The notes under the pieces: generated by a model | What the model was told of the DNA's origin: nothing | The model's database searches: none | The model's input: only the letters and a program-made list of their open reading frames with translations | Origin: JADGGV01 sp035715725 | GTDB lineage: Bacteria; Gemmatimonadota; Gemmatimonadetes; Longimicrobiales; RSA9 | Direction of reading: 5' to 3' | Assembly: GCA_035715725.1 (NCBI GenBank) | Contig: DASTKT010000117.1 | Location: 1-20,870, forward strand | DNA: 20,870 nt | In this document: in pieces, positions 8,427-14,638 of the stretch | How positions within the stretch are numbered: position 1 is the stretch's first letter | Layout of the letters: each line of letters begins with the position of its first letter | Translations under genes and position numbers: made by a program

Positions 8427-8845
8427 GGCTCTCGAGGTTCGAGAAACGGTGACGACGACGCGCGGATGGATCCGGCGCCGGTCGCGGCCGGTCCGGGCGT
8501 CGGCACGCGCCGCGCCCGCGCCGCCGGCCCGGCGTCGGCCGTGCAGTCGTCCGGCCGTCCGGTCGTCCGGGGCGGACGCGGTGGAGGCGGCGGACCCGGC
8601 GGACGCGAAATGGACGGATTTCGCGACCGAATATGCGGTGCGCCGCGCTGCGCCGGGAGGGTGTCGTCGGCCGGGCCGGCGCGCGGTCGGAGCGAGCGGG
8701 CGTCCGTGTCGCGCTCGCGCCGACGCCGCGGCCCTCGCTCGAATACCGGGGTCGTATCCCGTTTTCGCGAAAGACGTTGTGCGCGGCCATGCCGGCGGCG
8801 GCGCACGGCGGGAGCATTCCGCCGGCCGGGTGGATGTACTAAATT
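8427..8845. promoter_or_regulatory. Divergent intergenic region between amidohydrolase 2 and the histidine kinase
   Basis: 419 bases with no gene I can support. It must contain the promoters for both divergent genes, but no convincing -35/-10 pair was seen. Visible structure: several GTCCGG copies around 8540-8575, a 10-base palindrome TTTCGCGAAA at 8763-8772 and an AT-rich patch (TACTAAATT) touching the kinase start codon. Confidence 0.5.
8763..8772. promoter_or_regulatory. Perfect 10-base palindrome TTTCGCGAAA, possible operator
   Basis: A self-complementary AT-flanked site in very GC-rich DNA, 73 bases before the histidine kinase start. A binding site is plausible by position, but one short palindrome can arise by chance and no second copy was seen in this gap. 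Confidence 0.25.
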
Positions 8846-11218
8846 ATGGACGTCGTCTCCTTGGCCGATCCTCCAGACTCGAGCCCGCTCCTGGACCCCA
8901 TCTCGACCAGGCCCACCGGACGGTTGCATCCCGCCGACGTCGACCCCAACCGCCCACGGGCGGAGGGGGATCGGCCTGCCGCGACGGGGCCGCAAATGCA
9001 CCGGCTGGAGGGGCCGTTCGCCGGGGACGCGACACTCCATTCGCTACTGCCGGAGCTGCTGGGCACGGTCGCGGCGCTGTTCGGCTCGCGGCTGGCCGTG
9101 CTGCTCCTGCGGGCGGAGGCGGGAGGCGAATCGTACGTGGCGGCGAGCCTGGGGCTGGCGCCGGAGCGCCTGCGGGCGATCGGGGAGCTCGCCGCGAGTG
9201 AGCCCGACCTTGCGGCGGCGGTGCGGGACGGCTGGCGCGTGGTGGTCGAGGACACGGACGCGCCCACGGTCCCCGCGACGCACCGGGACACGGCCCGGAA
9301 GCTGGGTTATCAGGCGGTCGTCGTGGTGCCGCTGGTGGCGCGGGATGGCGAGCCGCTGGGTGCGATCGCAGCGTTCTTCCCGCGGCCACACCGCCCGCGT
9401 GAGGCCGAGTGGCGGCTGGTCGAGCGCTTCATGACGCAGTCGGCGCAGATGCTGGTCTACGCGCGGCTGTACGCGCGCTCGCAGGGGGCAGAGCGGGAGC
9501 GCGGCGCGGCCGGGGGAGACCGTGGCCTGGCGGAGGCCGATCGCGGCGCGGCCGGGTCGGGCGCGGCGGAGCCGGCGCAGGCGGCGGAGCCCGCCGCCGT
9601 GCCGGCGGCGGGGGTGCAGGGGCGGGCGCTGGCGGACGCGGTGCTGGACCAGATGCCGACGGGCGTCTGGATCTCGGAGGCGCCGTCCGGGCGGATCGTC
9701 TACACGAACCCCGAGCTGGAGCGGCTGCTGGGGCACGCGCCGCGGGCGTTGCAGGGGTGGATGGAGTACGCCGGGCTGGGCGGCGTGCACGGGGACGGCC
9801 GGCCGTACGCGGCGGACGAGTATCCGGCGGCCCGGGTGCTGTTGACGGGGCAGCCGCACCGGATCGCGGACCTGCGCTACCGTCGCGGGGACGGCGGCTG
9901 GATCCACCTCGCGGTGAGCGCCTCGCCGGTGCGGGACGCGGAGGGCCGGATGATCGCCGTCGTCTCGATGTTCCAGGACGTGAGCGAGCGGCGGCGGATC
10001 GAGGAGATGCTGCGCTTCCTGGCGGAGGCCGGGCAACTGCTGTCGTCGTCGCTCGACTACCAGGAGACGCTGCGGCACGTGGCGGGGCTGGCGACGCGGA
10101 CGCTGGCCGACTACTGCATCGTGGACGTGGTGGAGGAGACGGGCGACGTCCAGCGGATCGAGGCGGCGCACCGGGACCCGGCGCGCACGCCGATCGCGCG
10201 GCGCTTCCTGAAGTACCCGCCGCGGCTGGACGACGAGCGCTTCGGCGTGCCGACCGTGCTGCGGACGGGGAAGGCGCTCCTGGTGCCGGAGGTCACGGAC
10301 CAGACGTATCGCGCGCTCTCGCAGGACGAGGAGCACTACCGCATCCACGTGGAGCTGCACCCGCGCTCGGCGATCGTGGTGCCGCTGGCGGTGGGCGGCC
10401 GGGTCGTCGGCGCACTGACGCTCGTGCGCACGGAAGCGGGGGCGCCGCCGTACAGCGAGCGGAGCCTCCGCACGGCGGAGGCGCTGGCGAGCCGGGCGGC
10501 GCTCGCGATCGAGAACGCCCGCCTGTACCGGGTGGCGCAGGAGGCGGCGCGGGAGCGCGAGGAGCTGGTCGCGATCGTCGGCCACGACCTGCGCAATCCG
10601 CTCAACACGATCGCCATGGCCAGCTCGCTGCTGGCGCTCGACTCCATCCCGGAAGAGAAGAAGCTGGCGCAGGCCGCGATCATCCAGCGCGCCGTGGACC
10701 AGGCCGGGCGGCTGATCCGCGATCTGCTGGACCTCACGCGCATCCGCGCCGGCGCGCTGACGGTCCGCCCTCATCCGCTGGACCCGGCCGTGCTGCTCGA
10801 GGACGCGCTCCAGCTGCTGCACCCGCTGGCGGAGATGCACTCCGTCGGCCTGCGCGTGGCGCCACCCCGGCCGCTGCCCCGCGTCGCGGCGGACCGCGAC
10901 CGGATCCTGCAGGTCTTCTCCAACCTGGTGGGCAACGCCCTGAAGTTCACGCCGGAGGGCGGTCAGGTCATGCTGCGGGCCGAGCCGGCCGACGGGGAGG
11001 TGCGCTTCGCCGTCATGGACACGGGCCCGGGCATCGCGCCCGAGGACCTGGCCCTCGTGTTCGACCGCTTCTGGCAGGGCAGCCACACGCTGCACCAGGG
11101 CGTCGGCCTCGGCCTGAGCATCGCGAAGGGGATCGTCGAGGCCCATCGCGGGCGCATCTGGGTGGAGAGCGAGCTGGGCGCGGGGACGCAGGTGTGGTTC
11201 GCGCTGCCGGAGGCCTGA
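8846..11218 (+). CDS. Soluble GAF-PAS-GAF sensor histidine kinase
   Basis: A 790-residue cytoplasmic sensor kinase with no membrane segment. Order: low-complexity N-terminus (1-50), GAF-like domain (about 58-205), Ala-rich linker (210-258), PAS domain (about 262-380, ending in FQDVSERRR), second GAF domain (about 395-560), HisKA and HATPase_c. The phospho-acceptor is H580 in VGHDLRNPLN; the N-box has N697 (FSNLVGNALKF), the G1 box is D725-TGPG, the F-box is FDRFW (739-743) and the G2 box is GVGLGLS (752-758). All key ATP-binding residues are present, so it should autophosphorylate. No receiver domain is fused and no response regulator is adjacent (orphan kinase). The ATG at 8846 follows an AT-rich TACTAAATT with only a weak GGTGGA upstream; M51 (8996) is an alternative start that would lose only disordered sequence. 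The last codons and stop lie inside a 27-bp palindrome. Confidence 0.93.
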   Translation: MDVVSLADPPDSSPLLDPISTRPTGRLHPADVDPNRPRAEGDRPAATGPQMHRLEGPFAGDATLHSLLPELLGTVAALFGSRLAVLLLRAEAGGESYVAASLGLAPERLRAIGELAASEPDLAAAVRDGWRVVVEDTDAPTVPATHRDTARKLGYQAVVVVPLVARDGEPLGAIAAFFPRPHRPREAEWRLVERFMTQSAQMLVYARLYARSQGAERERGAAGGDRGLAEADRGAAGSGAAEPAQAAEPAAVPAAGVQGRALADAVLDQMPTGVWISEAPSGRIVYTNPELERLLGHAPRALQGWMEYAGLGGVHGDGRPYAADEYPAARVLLTGQPHRIADLRYRRGDGGWIHLAVSASPVRDAEGRMIAVVSMFQDVSERRRIEEMLRFLAEAGQLLSSSLDYQETLRHVAGLATRTLADYCIVDVVEETGDVQRIEAAHRDPARTPIARRFLKYPPRLDDERFGVPTVLRTGKALLVPEVTDQTYRALSQDEEHYRIHVELHPRSAIVVPLAVGGRVVGALTLVRTEAGAPPYSERSLRTAEALASRAALAIENARLYRVAQEAAREREELVAIVGHDLRNPLNTIAMASSLLALDSIPEEKKLAQAAIIQRAVDQAGRLIRDLLDLTRIRAGALTVRPHPLDPAVLLEDALQLLHPLAEMHSVGLRVAPPRPLPRVAADRDRILQVFSNLVGNALKFTPEGGQVMLRAEPADGEVRFAVMDTGPGIAPEDLALVFDRFWQGSHTLHQGVGLGLSIAKGIVEAHRGRIWVESELGAGTQVWFALPEA

Positions 11219-11256
11219 TCGGCGCCGCCGGCGCCGATCAGGCCTCCGGCAGCGCG
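11200..11256 (+). repeat. Perfect 27-bp gene-end palindrome (3-base loop) over the kinase stop codon
   Basis: Left arm 11200-11226, loop GCC 11227-11229, right arm 11230-11256; all 27 positions pair. The left arm holds the last 16 coding bases, the TGA stop and exactly 8 more bases. The right arm is therefore an inverted copy of the end of this gene. It leads directly into GACGCTGCGCTGTCG, the linker of the hairpin array. It could act as a terminator or RNA 3'-end stabiliser, though no T-run follows. Confidence 0.9.
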
Positions 11257-11515
11257 GACGCTGCGCTGTCGCCGCCTGCGGCGGCGCACGCCGTCTGCGC
11301 GGCTGTCGCTCGCCTGCGGCTCGCGGACGCTTCGCTGTCGTGGCGCGTTGCGCCACGCACGCTCGCTGACGCTCGCTGGCGCCGCCTTCGGCGGCGCACG
11401 GTTCCCTGTCGTCGCGCCTGCGGCGCGCCGCACGCTGCGCTGTAGCTCGCCTTCGGCTCGCGGACGCTCGCTTCGCTCGCTGTCGCGGCCTGCGGCCGCG
11501 GGAACGGCGGGGGTG
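11257..11515 (+). repeat. Hairpin array 1 (seven hairpins, read toward the four-helix-bundle gene)
   Basis: Seven short hairpins with 3-base loops are separated by variants of the linker ACGCT(T/G)CGCTGT. Hairpins: 11270-11286 (7-bp stem, loop TGC), 11308-11324 (imperfect GCTCGCC/GGCTCGC), 11340-11356 (7 bp, GTT), 11380-11396 (7 bp, TTC), 11413-11427 (6 bp, TGC), 11445-11461 (imperfect) and 11484-11500 (7 bp, TGC). Start-to-start distances are 38, 32, 40, 33, 32 and 39 bases, because linkers come in a short and a long form. Stem sequences differ while pairing is kept. The array ends in GGAACGGCGGGGGTG. No protein-coding frame is supported here. This covers most of the 315-base gap after the kinase gene. 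Confidence 0.85.
11430..11515 (+). repeat. Left copy of an 86-base inverted repeat flanking the four-helix-bundle gene
   Basis: This segment pairs with the reverse complement of 12027-12112 at 82 of 86 positions. It contains the last two hairpins of array 1 and the tail GGAACGGCGGGGGTG. Identity stops abruptly on the inner side after GGTG and fades on the outer side. The four differences are single bases, two of them in hairpin loops. Confidence 0.9.
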
Positions 11516-11533
11516 GGGATGGGAGGCGGGGCT

Positions 11534-11914
11534 TCAGGCGTCCGGCTTTGCCTTCTTCTCGCGGTTGAGCAGGGCGGCGGAGAGGCCGTCGAGTTGCCGG
11601 GCGAGGCGAATGGAACGGCGGAAGATCGGTGCAGCGACGTCCGGCTTGATGAACGCCAGATGGACCGTGAGCGTGACCAGCGCCTCCACCTCCACCAGCG
11701 ATCCCCGCGAGATCCGTAAGAAGCGCCGGAAGTCACGGGGCGAGCCGCGCCCGCGCCCTTCGGCGATGTTGACGGCGGTGGAGACTGCCGCACGGCGGAT
11801 CTGCTGTCGAAGGCCGCCATCCTCCTGCCACGGGATCAGCTTCGCCAGGGCGTAACACTCGCGGACCAGCTCCACGGCCTCCCGCCACACCTCCAACCGC
11901 TCGAACACAGGCAT
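11534..11914 (-). CDS. Four-helix-bundle protein, S23 / 23S rRNA intervening-sequence protein family
   Basis: A 126-residue basic protein matching the four-helix-bundle S23 family (also called IVP; related to Avd of diversity-generating retroelements). Family hallmarks: FERLEVWREAVELV (4-17), GLRQQIRRAAVSTAVNIAEG (34-53), RDFRRFLRISRGSLVEVE (60-77) and a final amphipathic helix (about 93-117). Relatives occur inside 23S rRNA intervening sequences or as stand-alone genes; members are thought to bind nucleic acid, and the cellular role of stand-alone copies is unclear. The ATG at 11914 is chosen because GGAGGAAG (11928-11921) lies 6 bases upstream and the family match starts there; an upstream in-frame ATG (11974) would add a non-family extension. 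The gene is alone between two inverted hairpin arrays, downstream of two converging signalling genes. No rRNA sequence and no reverse transcriptase is nearby. Confidence 0.9.
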   Translation of the reverse strand: MPVFERLEVWREAVELVRECYALAKLIPWQEDGGLRQQIRRAAVSTAVNIAEGRGRGSPRDFRRFLRISRGSLVEVEALVTLTVHLAFIKPDVAAPIFRRSIRLARQLDGLSAALLNREKKAKPDA

Positions 11915-11920
11915 CCCGCG

Positions 11921-11928
11921 CTTCCTCC
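11921..11928 (-). promoter_or_regulatory. Strong ribosome-binding site deciding the four-helix-bundle start
   Basis: The minus strand reads GGAGGAAG, 6 bases before the ATG at 11914. It is among the best ribosome-binding sites in the window and excludes the longer reading of the gene. Confidence 0.75.
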
Positions 11929-12026
11929 GCAGACGTGGATTCGGGCGGAAGCTGTCCCGCGATTCCGGGCACATCCATGGTCGATCGGGCCTCGAACCCC
12001 CCAGCGGCCGTGCACGCGCCCCTATT

Positions 12027-12112
12027 CACCCCCGCCGTTCCCGCGGCCGAAGGCCGCGACAGCGAGCGAAGCGAGCGTCCGCGAGCCGCAGGCGAGCGAC
12101 AGCGAAGCGTGC
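12027..12112 (-). repeat. Right copy of the 86-base inverted repeat
   Basis: The reverse complement matches 11430-11515 at 82 of 86 positions. It contains the inner two hairpins of array 2 (12042-12058 and 12081-12097) and the shared tail, here read on the minus strand. Confidence 0.9.
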
Positions 12113-12284
12113 GTGGCCGAAGGCCACTACAGCGAAGCGTGCGTGGCCGAAGGTCACTACAGCGAGCAACGCGAGCGTGCGCGAGCCGCAGGCGAGCGAC
12201 AGCGAAGCGTACGCGAGCCGCAGGCGAGCGACAGCCCGCTCCGCGGGCGTGCGTGGCGCCTCCGGCGCCACGACAGCGCAGCGT
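12042..12284 (-). repeat. Hairpin array 2 (eight hairpins, mirror image of array 1)
   Basis: Read on the minus strand it starts at the end of the EAL-HDOD gene and runs toward the four-helix-bundle gene. Hairpins by plus coordinates: 12042-12058 (7 bp, loop GAA), 12081-12097 (imperfect), 12113-12127 (6 bp, GAA), 12143-12157 (same with one mismatch), 12181-12197 and 12213-12229 (imperfect GCGAGCC/GGCGAGC), 12235-12247 (5 bp, TCC) and 12253-12271 (8 bp, TCC). All loops are three bases. Linkers are (G/T)ACAGCGAAGCGTGCG or a longer form. Start distances of 39, 32, 30, 38, 32, 22 and 18 bases echo array 1. With the leader of the four-helix-bundle gene it fills the 407-base gap 11915-12321; no other gene is supported there. 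Confidence 0.85.
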
Positions 12285-12339
12285 GCGGAGCTGGAGGGGT
12301 AAGGCGGCGCTCCGCGCCGCCTTACCCCTCCAGCTCCGC
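12285..12339 (-). repeat. Perfect 26-bp gene-end palindrome (3-base loop) over the EAL-HDOD stop codon
   Basis: Arms 12285-12310 and 12314-12339 pair at all 26 positions around loop TCC (12311-12313). Seen from the gene, the arm holds the last 15 coding bases, TAA and exactly 8 further bases, the same plan as at the kinase end (11200-11256) but with an unrelated sequence. It is followed on the minus strand by CACGCTGCGCTGTCG, the array linker. Confidence 0.9.
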
Positions 12340-13548
12340 CAGACACGCCCGCATCCACCCCAACGCCTCGACGTACGTCCGCGAGGTGGCTTCGGCGCCG
12401 ACGCCGGCGGCGGCGGCGATGCGGGCGACGCGGTCCCAGTCGCCGGCCTCGTAGGCCTCGGAGAGCTGGAGCACCCAGGCGAGGGGGCCGGATCGGGTGG
12501 TGAGGGCGGCGCGCGCCTCGGCGGCGAGGCGGACCTTCTCGAGGACGGTGAGGAGCGGCACGCCGAGGAGCGGCTCGAGGCAGGAGAAGAGCCCGACGAT
12601 GAACGCCTCGCCGGAGTCGGCGCGCGCGGCCGCCTGCTCGGCGATCAGCTCGCAGAAGCGCGCTCGGATCATCGCCTCGCGGAGCAGCTCGCCCTTGGTG
12701 CCGCCGGCGCGGCCGGCGCCGGCAGCGAAGATGAGCGCCACCCAGCGGTAGAGCGGGCCGCGGCCGAGCAGCCCGATCGCGTGCGGGATCGACGATACGG
12801 CGCGCGCGCCGACCGCGGCGGAGTTCGCCATCCGCAGCAGCTTGTAGGTGAGGCCGGGATCGACGCGGAAGCCCTCGACGATCTGCGCCTGTGGGACGGC
12901 GGGATCGCGGAGCAGGTTCATGAGCGAGAGCGCGCGGACGACGTCGGGGGAGAGGTCGTGCCCCTGGATCAGCTCGGGCTTGCGGAAGAAATACCCCTGG
13001 AACAGCTCGAAGCCGAGGCGCACGCAGCGGTCGCGCATGGCTTCGTCCTCGACCTTCTCGGCCACGAGCTGGGTCGGTCGGCCGCGCAGCTCGCGGACGA
13101 GCGCGTCGAGCGCGCCGGCATCCGTGCTCATGACGTCGACCTTGACGAGGTCGACGTGGCCGAGGAGCCCCGCCCGCGGATCGCCGGCCACGTAGTCGTC
13201 GAGGGCGAGCCGGTAGCCGTGCGCGCGCAGCCGCTGGCAGGCGCCGAGCACCTCGGCGTCCGGGGCGATGTCCTCGAGGATCTCGACGACCACGCCGGCG
13301 GGATCGAGCAGCTCGACGACGCCGCCGACCAGGTGCGGGCGCGGCATGTTCAGGAACGCGATCCGGCCGTCCACGGCCTGCTCGAGCCCCATGCTCAGGA
13401 CGGCATCGACGATGACCGTGCTGGCCATGGTCTCGACCGCGGTGCCGGCGGCGTGGCTCAGGTGGTCGGGCGAGCGGTAGAGGAGCTCGTAGGCGATGAC
13501 CTGACCGGACCGGTCGAAGATCGGTTGGCGGGCGAACAGCACCGACAT
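12322..13548 (-). CDS. EAL-HDOD signalling protein (YuxH/CdgJ-like)
   Basis: A 408-residue two-domain protein. The N-terminal EAL-type domain (about 1-200) has E21 in YELLYR (in place of EAL), N67 (LNMP), E89, D117-D118 in LALDDYV, K136 in VKVDV, E164 in AEKVED and Q184 in FQGYFF. The C-terminal HDOD domain (about 205-400) has LLRDPAVPQAQIVEGFRVDPG, LLRMANSAAVG and SSIPHAIGLLG. EAL-HDOD proteins usually bind or sense rather than cleave cyclic-di-GMP. Here most metal-binding residues look kept, but the loop after DD is YVAGDPRAG instead of FGTGYSS, which argues for weak or no activity. The ATG at 13548 begins the typical MSVLFARQPIFD N-terminus; the frame is open further upstream but that part is not family-like. 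No clear ribosome-binding site is visible. It converges with the histidine kinase; its stop codon is inside a palindrome. Confidence 0.92.
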   Translation of the reverse strand: MSVLFARQPIFDRSGQVIAYELLYRSPDHLSHAAGTAVETMASTVIVDAVLSMGLEQAVDGRIAFLNMPRPHLVGGVVELLDPAGVVVEILEDIAPDAEVLGACQRLRAHGYRLALDDYVAGDPRAGLLGHVDLVKVDVMSTDAGALDALVRELRGRPTQLVAEKVEDEAMRDRCVRLGFELFQGYFFRKPELIQGHDLSPDVVRALSLMNLLRDPAVPQAQIVEGFRVDPGLTYKLLRMANSAAVGARAVSSIPHAIGLLGRGPLYRWVALIFAAGAGRAGGTKGELLREAMIRARFCELIAEQAAARADSGEAFIVGLFSCLEPLLGVPLLTVLEKVRLAAEARAALTTRSGPLAWVLQLSEAYEAGDWDRVARIAAAAGVGAEATSRTYVEALGWMRACLAELEG

Positions 13549-13785
13549 GGCAGACTGTGGCGGGTGAACGGAGGACGGTCGGGTCGCATAGTCCCCGGAC
13601 CATGACTCAATGTAGCGTACCCGGCTCGATTTGTCGCCTCCCGCGCCGCGGCCCGGCCGCCCGTGTCGCACACCGCCCCGCGAGCGGAGCGCCGGGCGCG
13701 CCGCGGCCGTGCGCCTGCCGCCGCGGTCGTGTCGCCCGCGGGCCGCCGCGGCCGCGCCGGCCGCCCGGCGGCCCCGCCCCCCCGG

Positions 13786-14586
13786 CTACCGCCGCGGCTG
13801 CGCCGCCGCGCCGGCCAGGATCCCGCCGTCGATCGTGAACTCCGAGCCCGTCACGTACGCCGACTCGTCGGAGGCGAGGTAGACCACGAGCGCGGCGACC
13901 TCCTCGGGCGTGCCGAAGCGGGCCAGCGGCACGTCCGCCACGAGCTCCGCCATGCGCTCCTCGCGCCCGGGGCCCGCGCCGAGCATCGGCTCCCACATCG
14001 GCGTCAGGATGGCGGCGGGGTGGACCGAGTTGCAGCGGACCTTCAGCCCCTGCGCGGCGCAGTAGAGCGCGACGCTCTTGGTATGGTTGCGGACGGCCGC
14101 CTTGCTCGACGCGTACGCGGCCGCGCCGGGGATGCCGACGAGGCCGGAGCGGGACGAGATGTTGACGATGGAGCCGGCGCCCGTGCGCCGCATGGCGCGG
14201 ATCGCGTGCTTGCAGCCGAGGAAGACGCCGTCCAGGTTCGTCTCGTGGACGGCGCGCCAGGCCTCGAGCGTGGCGTGCTCCGGGTCGTGCGGCGCGAAGC
14301 CGTCCTCGAAGCCCGTGACGCCGGCGTTGTTGACGAGCACGTCGATTCGGCCGTGGCGCTCGAGCGTCTCGTCGATGGCGCGCACCCAATCGTCCTCGCG
14401 GCGCACGTCGAGCCGGCGGTAGGCGACGTCGCCGGCGAGGCGCCGCGCCAAGGCCTCCCCCTCCGCGTCCCGTATGTCCGTGGCGACGACGCGCGCGCCC
14501 TCGCCGGCGAAGCTCGCCGCGATCGCGGCGCCGATCCCGCGGGCGGCGCCCGTGACGAGCGCGACCCTGTCGTGCAGCCGGGGCAT
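13786..14586 (-). CDS. Short-chain dehydrogenase/reductase (classical SDR)
   Basis: A 266-residue classical SDR with a Rossmann fold. Motifs: cofactor loop TGAARGIG (12-19), D37 at the end of beta-2 (suggesting NAD(H) rather than NADP(H)), NNAG (86-89), N117, S145 in NISSRSG and Y158-x-x-x-K162 in YASSK. The tail has TIDGG, usual in this family. It should oxidise or reduce an alcohol/ketone; the substrate cannot be told. The ATG at 14586 starts the family N-terminus and is preceded by GAGG at short spacing. It follows the zinc-ribbon membrane protein by 52 bases on the same strand and is probably co-transcribed. Confidence 0.93.
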   Translation of the reverse strand: MPRLHDRVALVTGAARGIGAAIAASFAGEGARVVATDIRDAEGEALARRLAGDVAYRRLDVRREDDWVRAIDETLERHGRIDVLVNNAGVTGFEDGFAPHDPEHATLEAWRAVHETNLDGVFLGCKHAIRAMRRTGAGSIVNISSRSGLVGIPGAAAYASSKAAVRNHTKSVALYCAAQGLKVRCNSVHPAAILTPMWEPMLGAGPGREERMAELVADVPLARFGTPEEVAALVVYLASDESAYVTGSEFTIDGGILAGAAAQPRR

Positions 14587-14638
14587 GGTCCTCAGAACGT
14601 GTCGTCGATCGTGGAATCCAGCGGCGCGGGAGCGGACA

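Larger units (their letters stand above)
11516..12026. mobile_element. Candidate cassette: S23-type four-helix-bundle gene between inverted repeats
   Basis: 511 bases bounded on both sides by the 86-base inverted repeat and containing one gene (11534-11914, minus). The layout resembles a small non-autonomous element or an invertible segment. No transposase, recombinase or reverse transcriptase is present, and no target-site duplication could be recognised. Calling it mobile is an inference from the inverted repeats and the inserted position between two converging genes. Confidence 0.4.

Noticed and set aside
11534..11914. 23S rRNA intervening sequence
   Set aside because: The S23-family protein is clear, but neither flank resembles rRNA; both are protein genes plus hairpin arrays.
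11200..12339. CRISPR array
   Set aside because: Units are hairpins with variable stems and constant linkers, not identical direct repeats with unique spacers of equal length, and there are no cas genes.
11200..12339. Diversity-generating retroelement
   Set aside because: Considered because the S23 fold is related to Avd, but no reverse transcriptase and no template/variable repeat pair with adenine-specific differences is visible.
11935..13605. Plus-strand frame of 556 codons across array 2 and the EAL-HDOD gene
   Set aside because: It translates the hairpin array and the antisense of a well-recognised gene; no domain and no supported start.
13549..13785. Promoter or small gene between the EAL-HDOD and SDR genes
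   Set aside because: A TTGAGT is present on the minus strand, but the nearest -10-like TATGCG is about 14 bases away, too close; no small frame with a ribosome-binding site was convincing.
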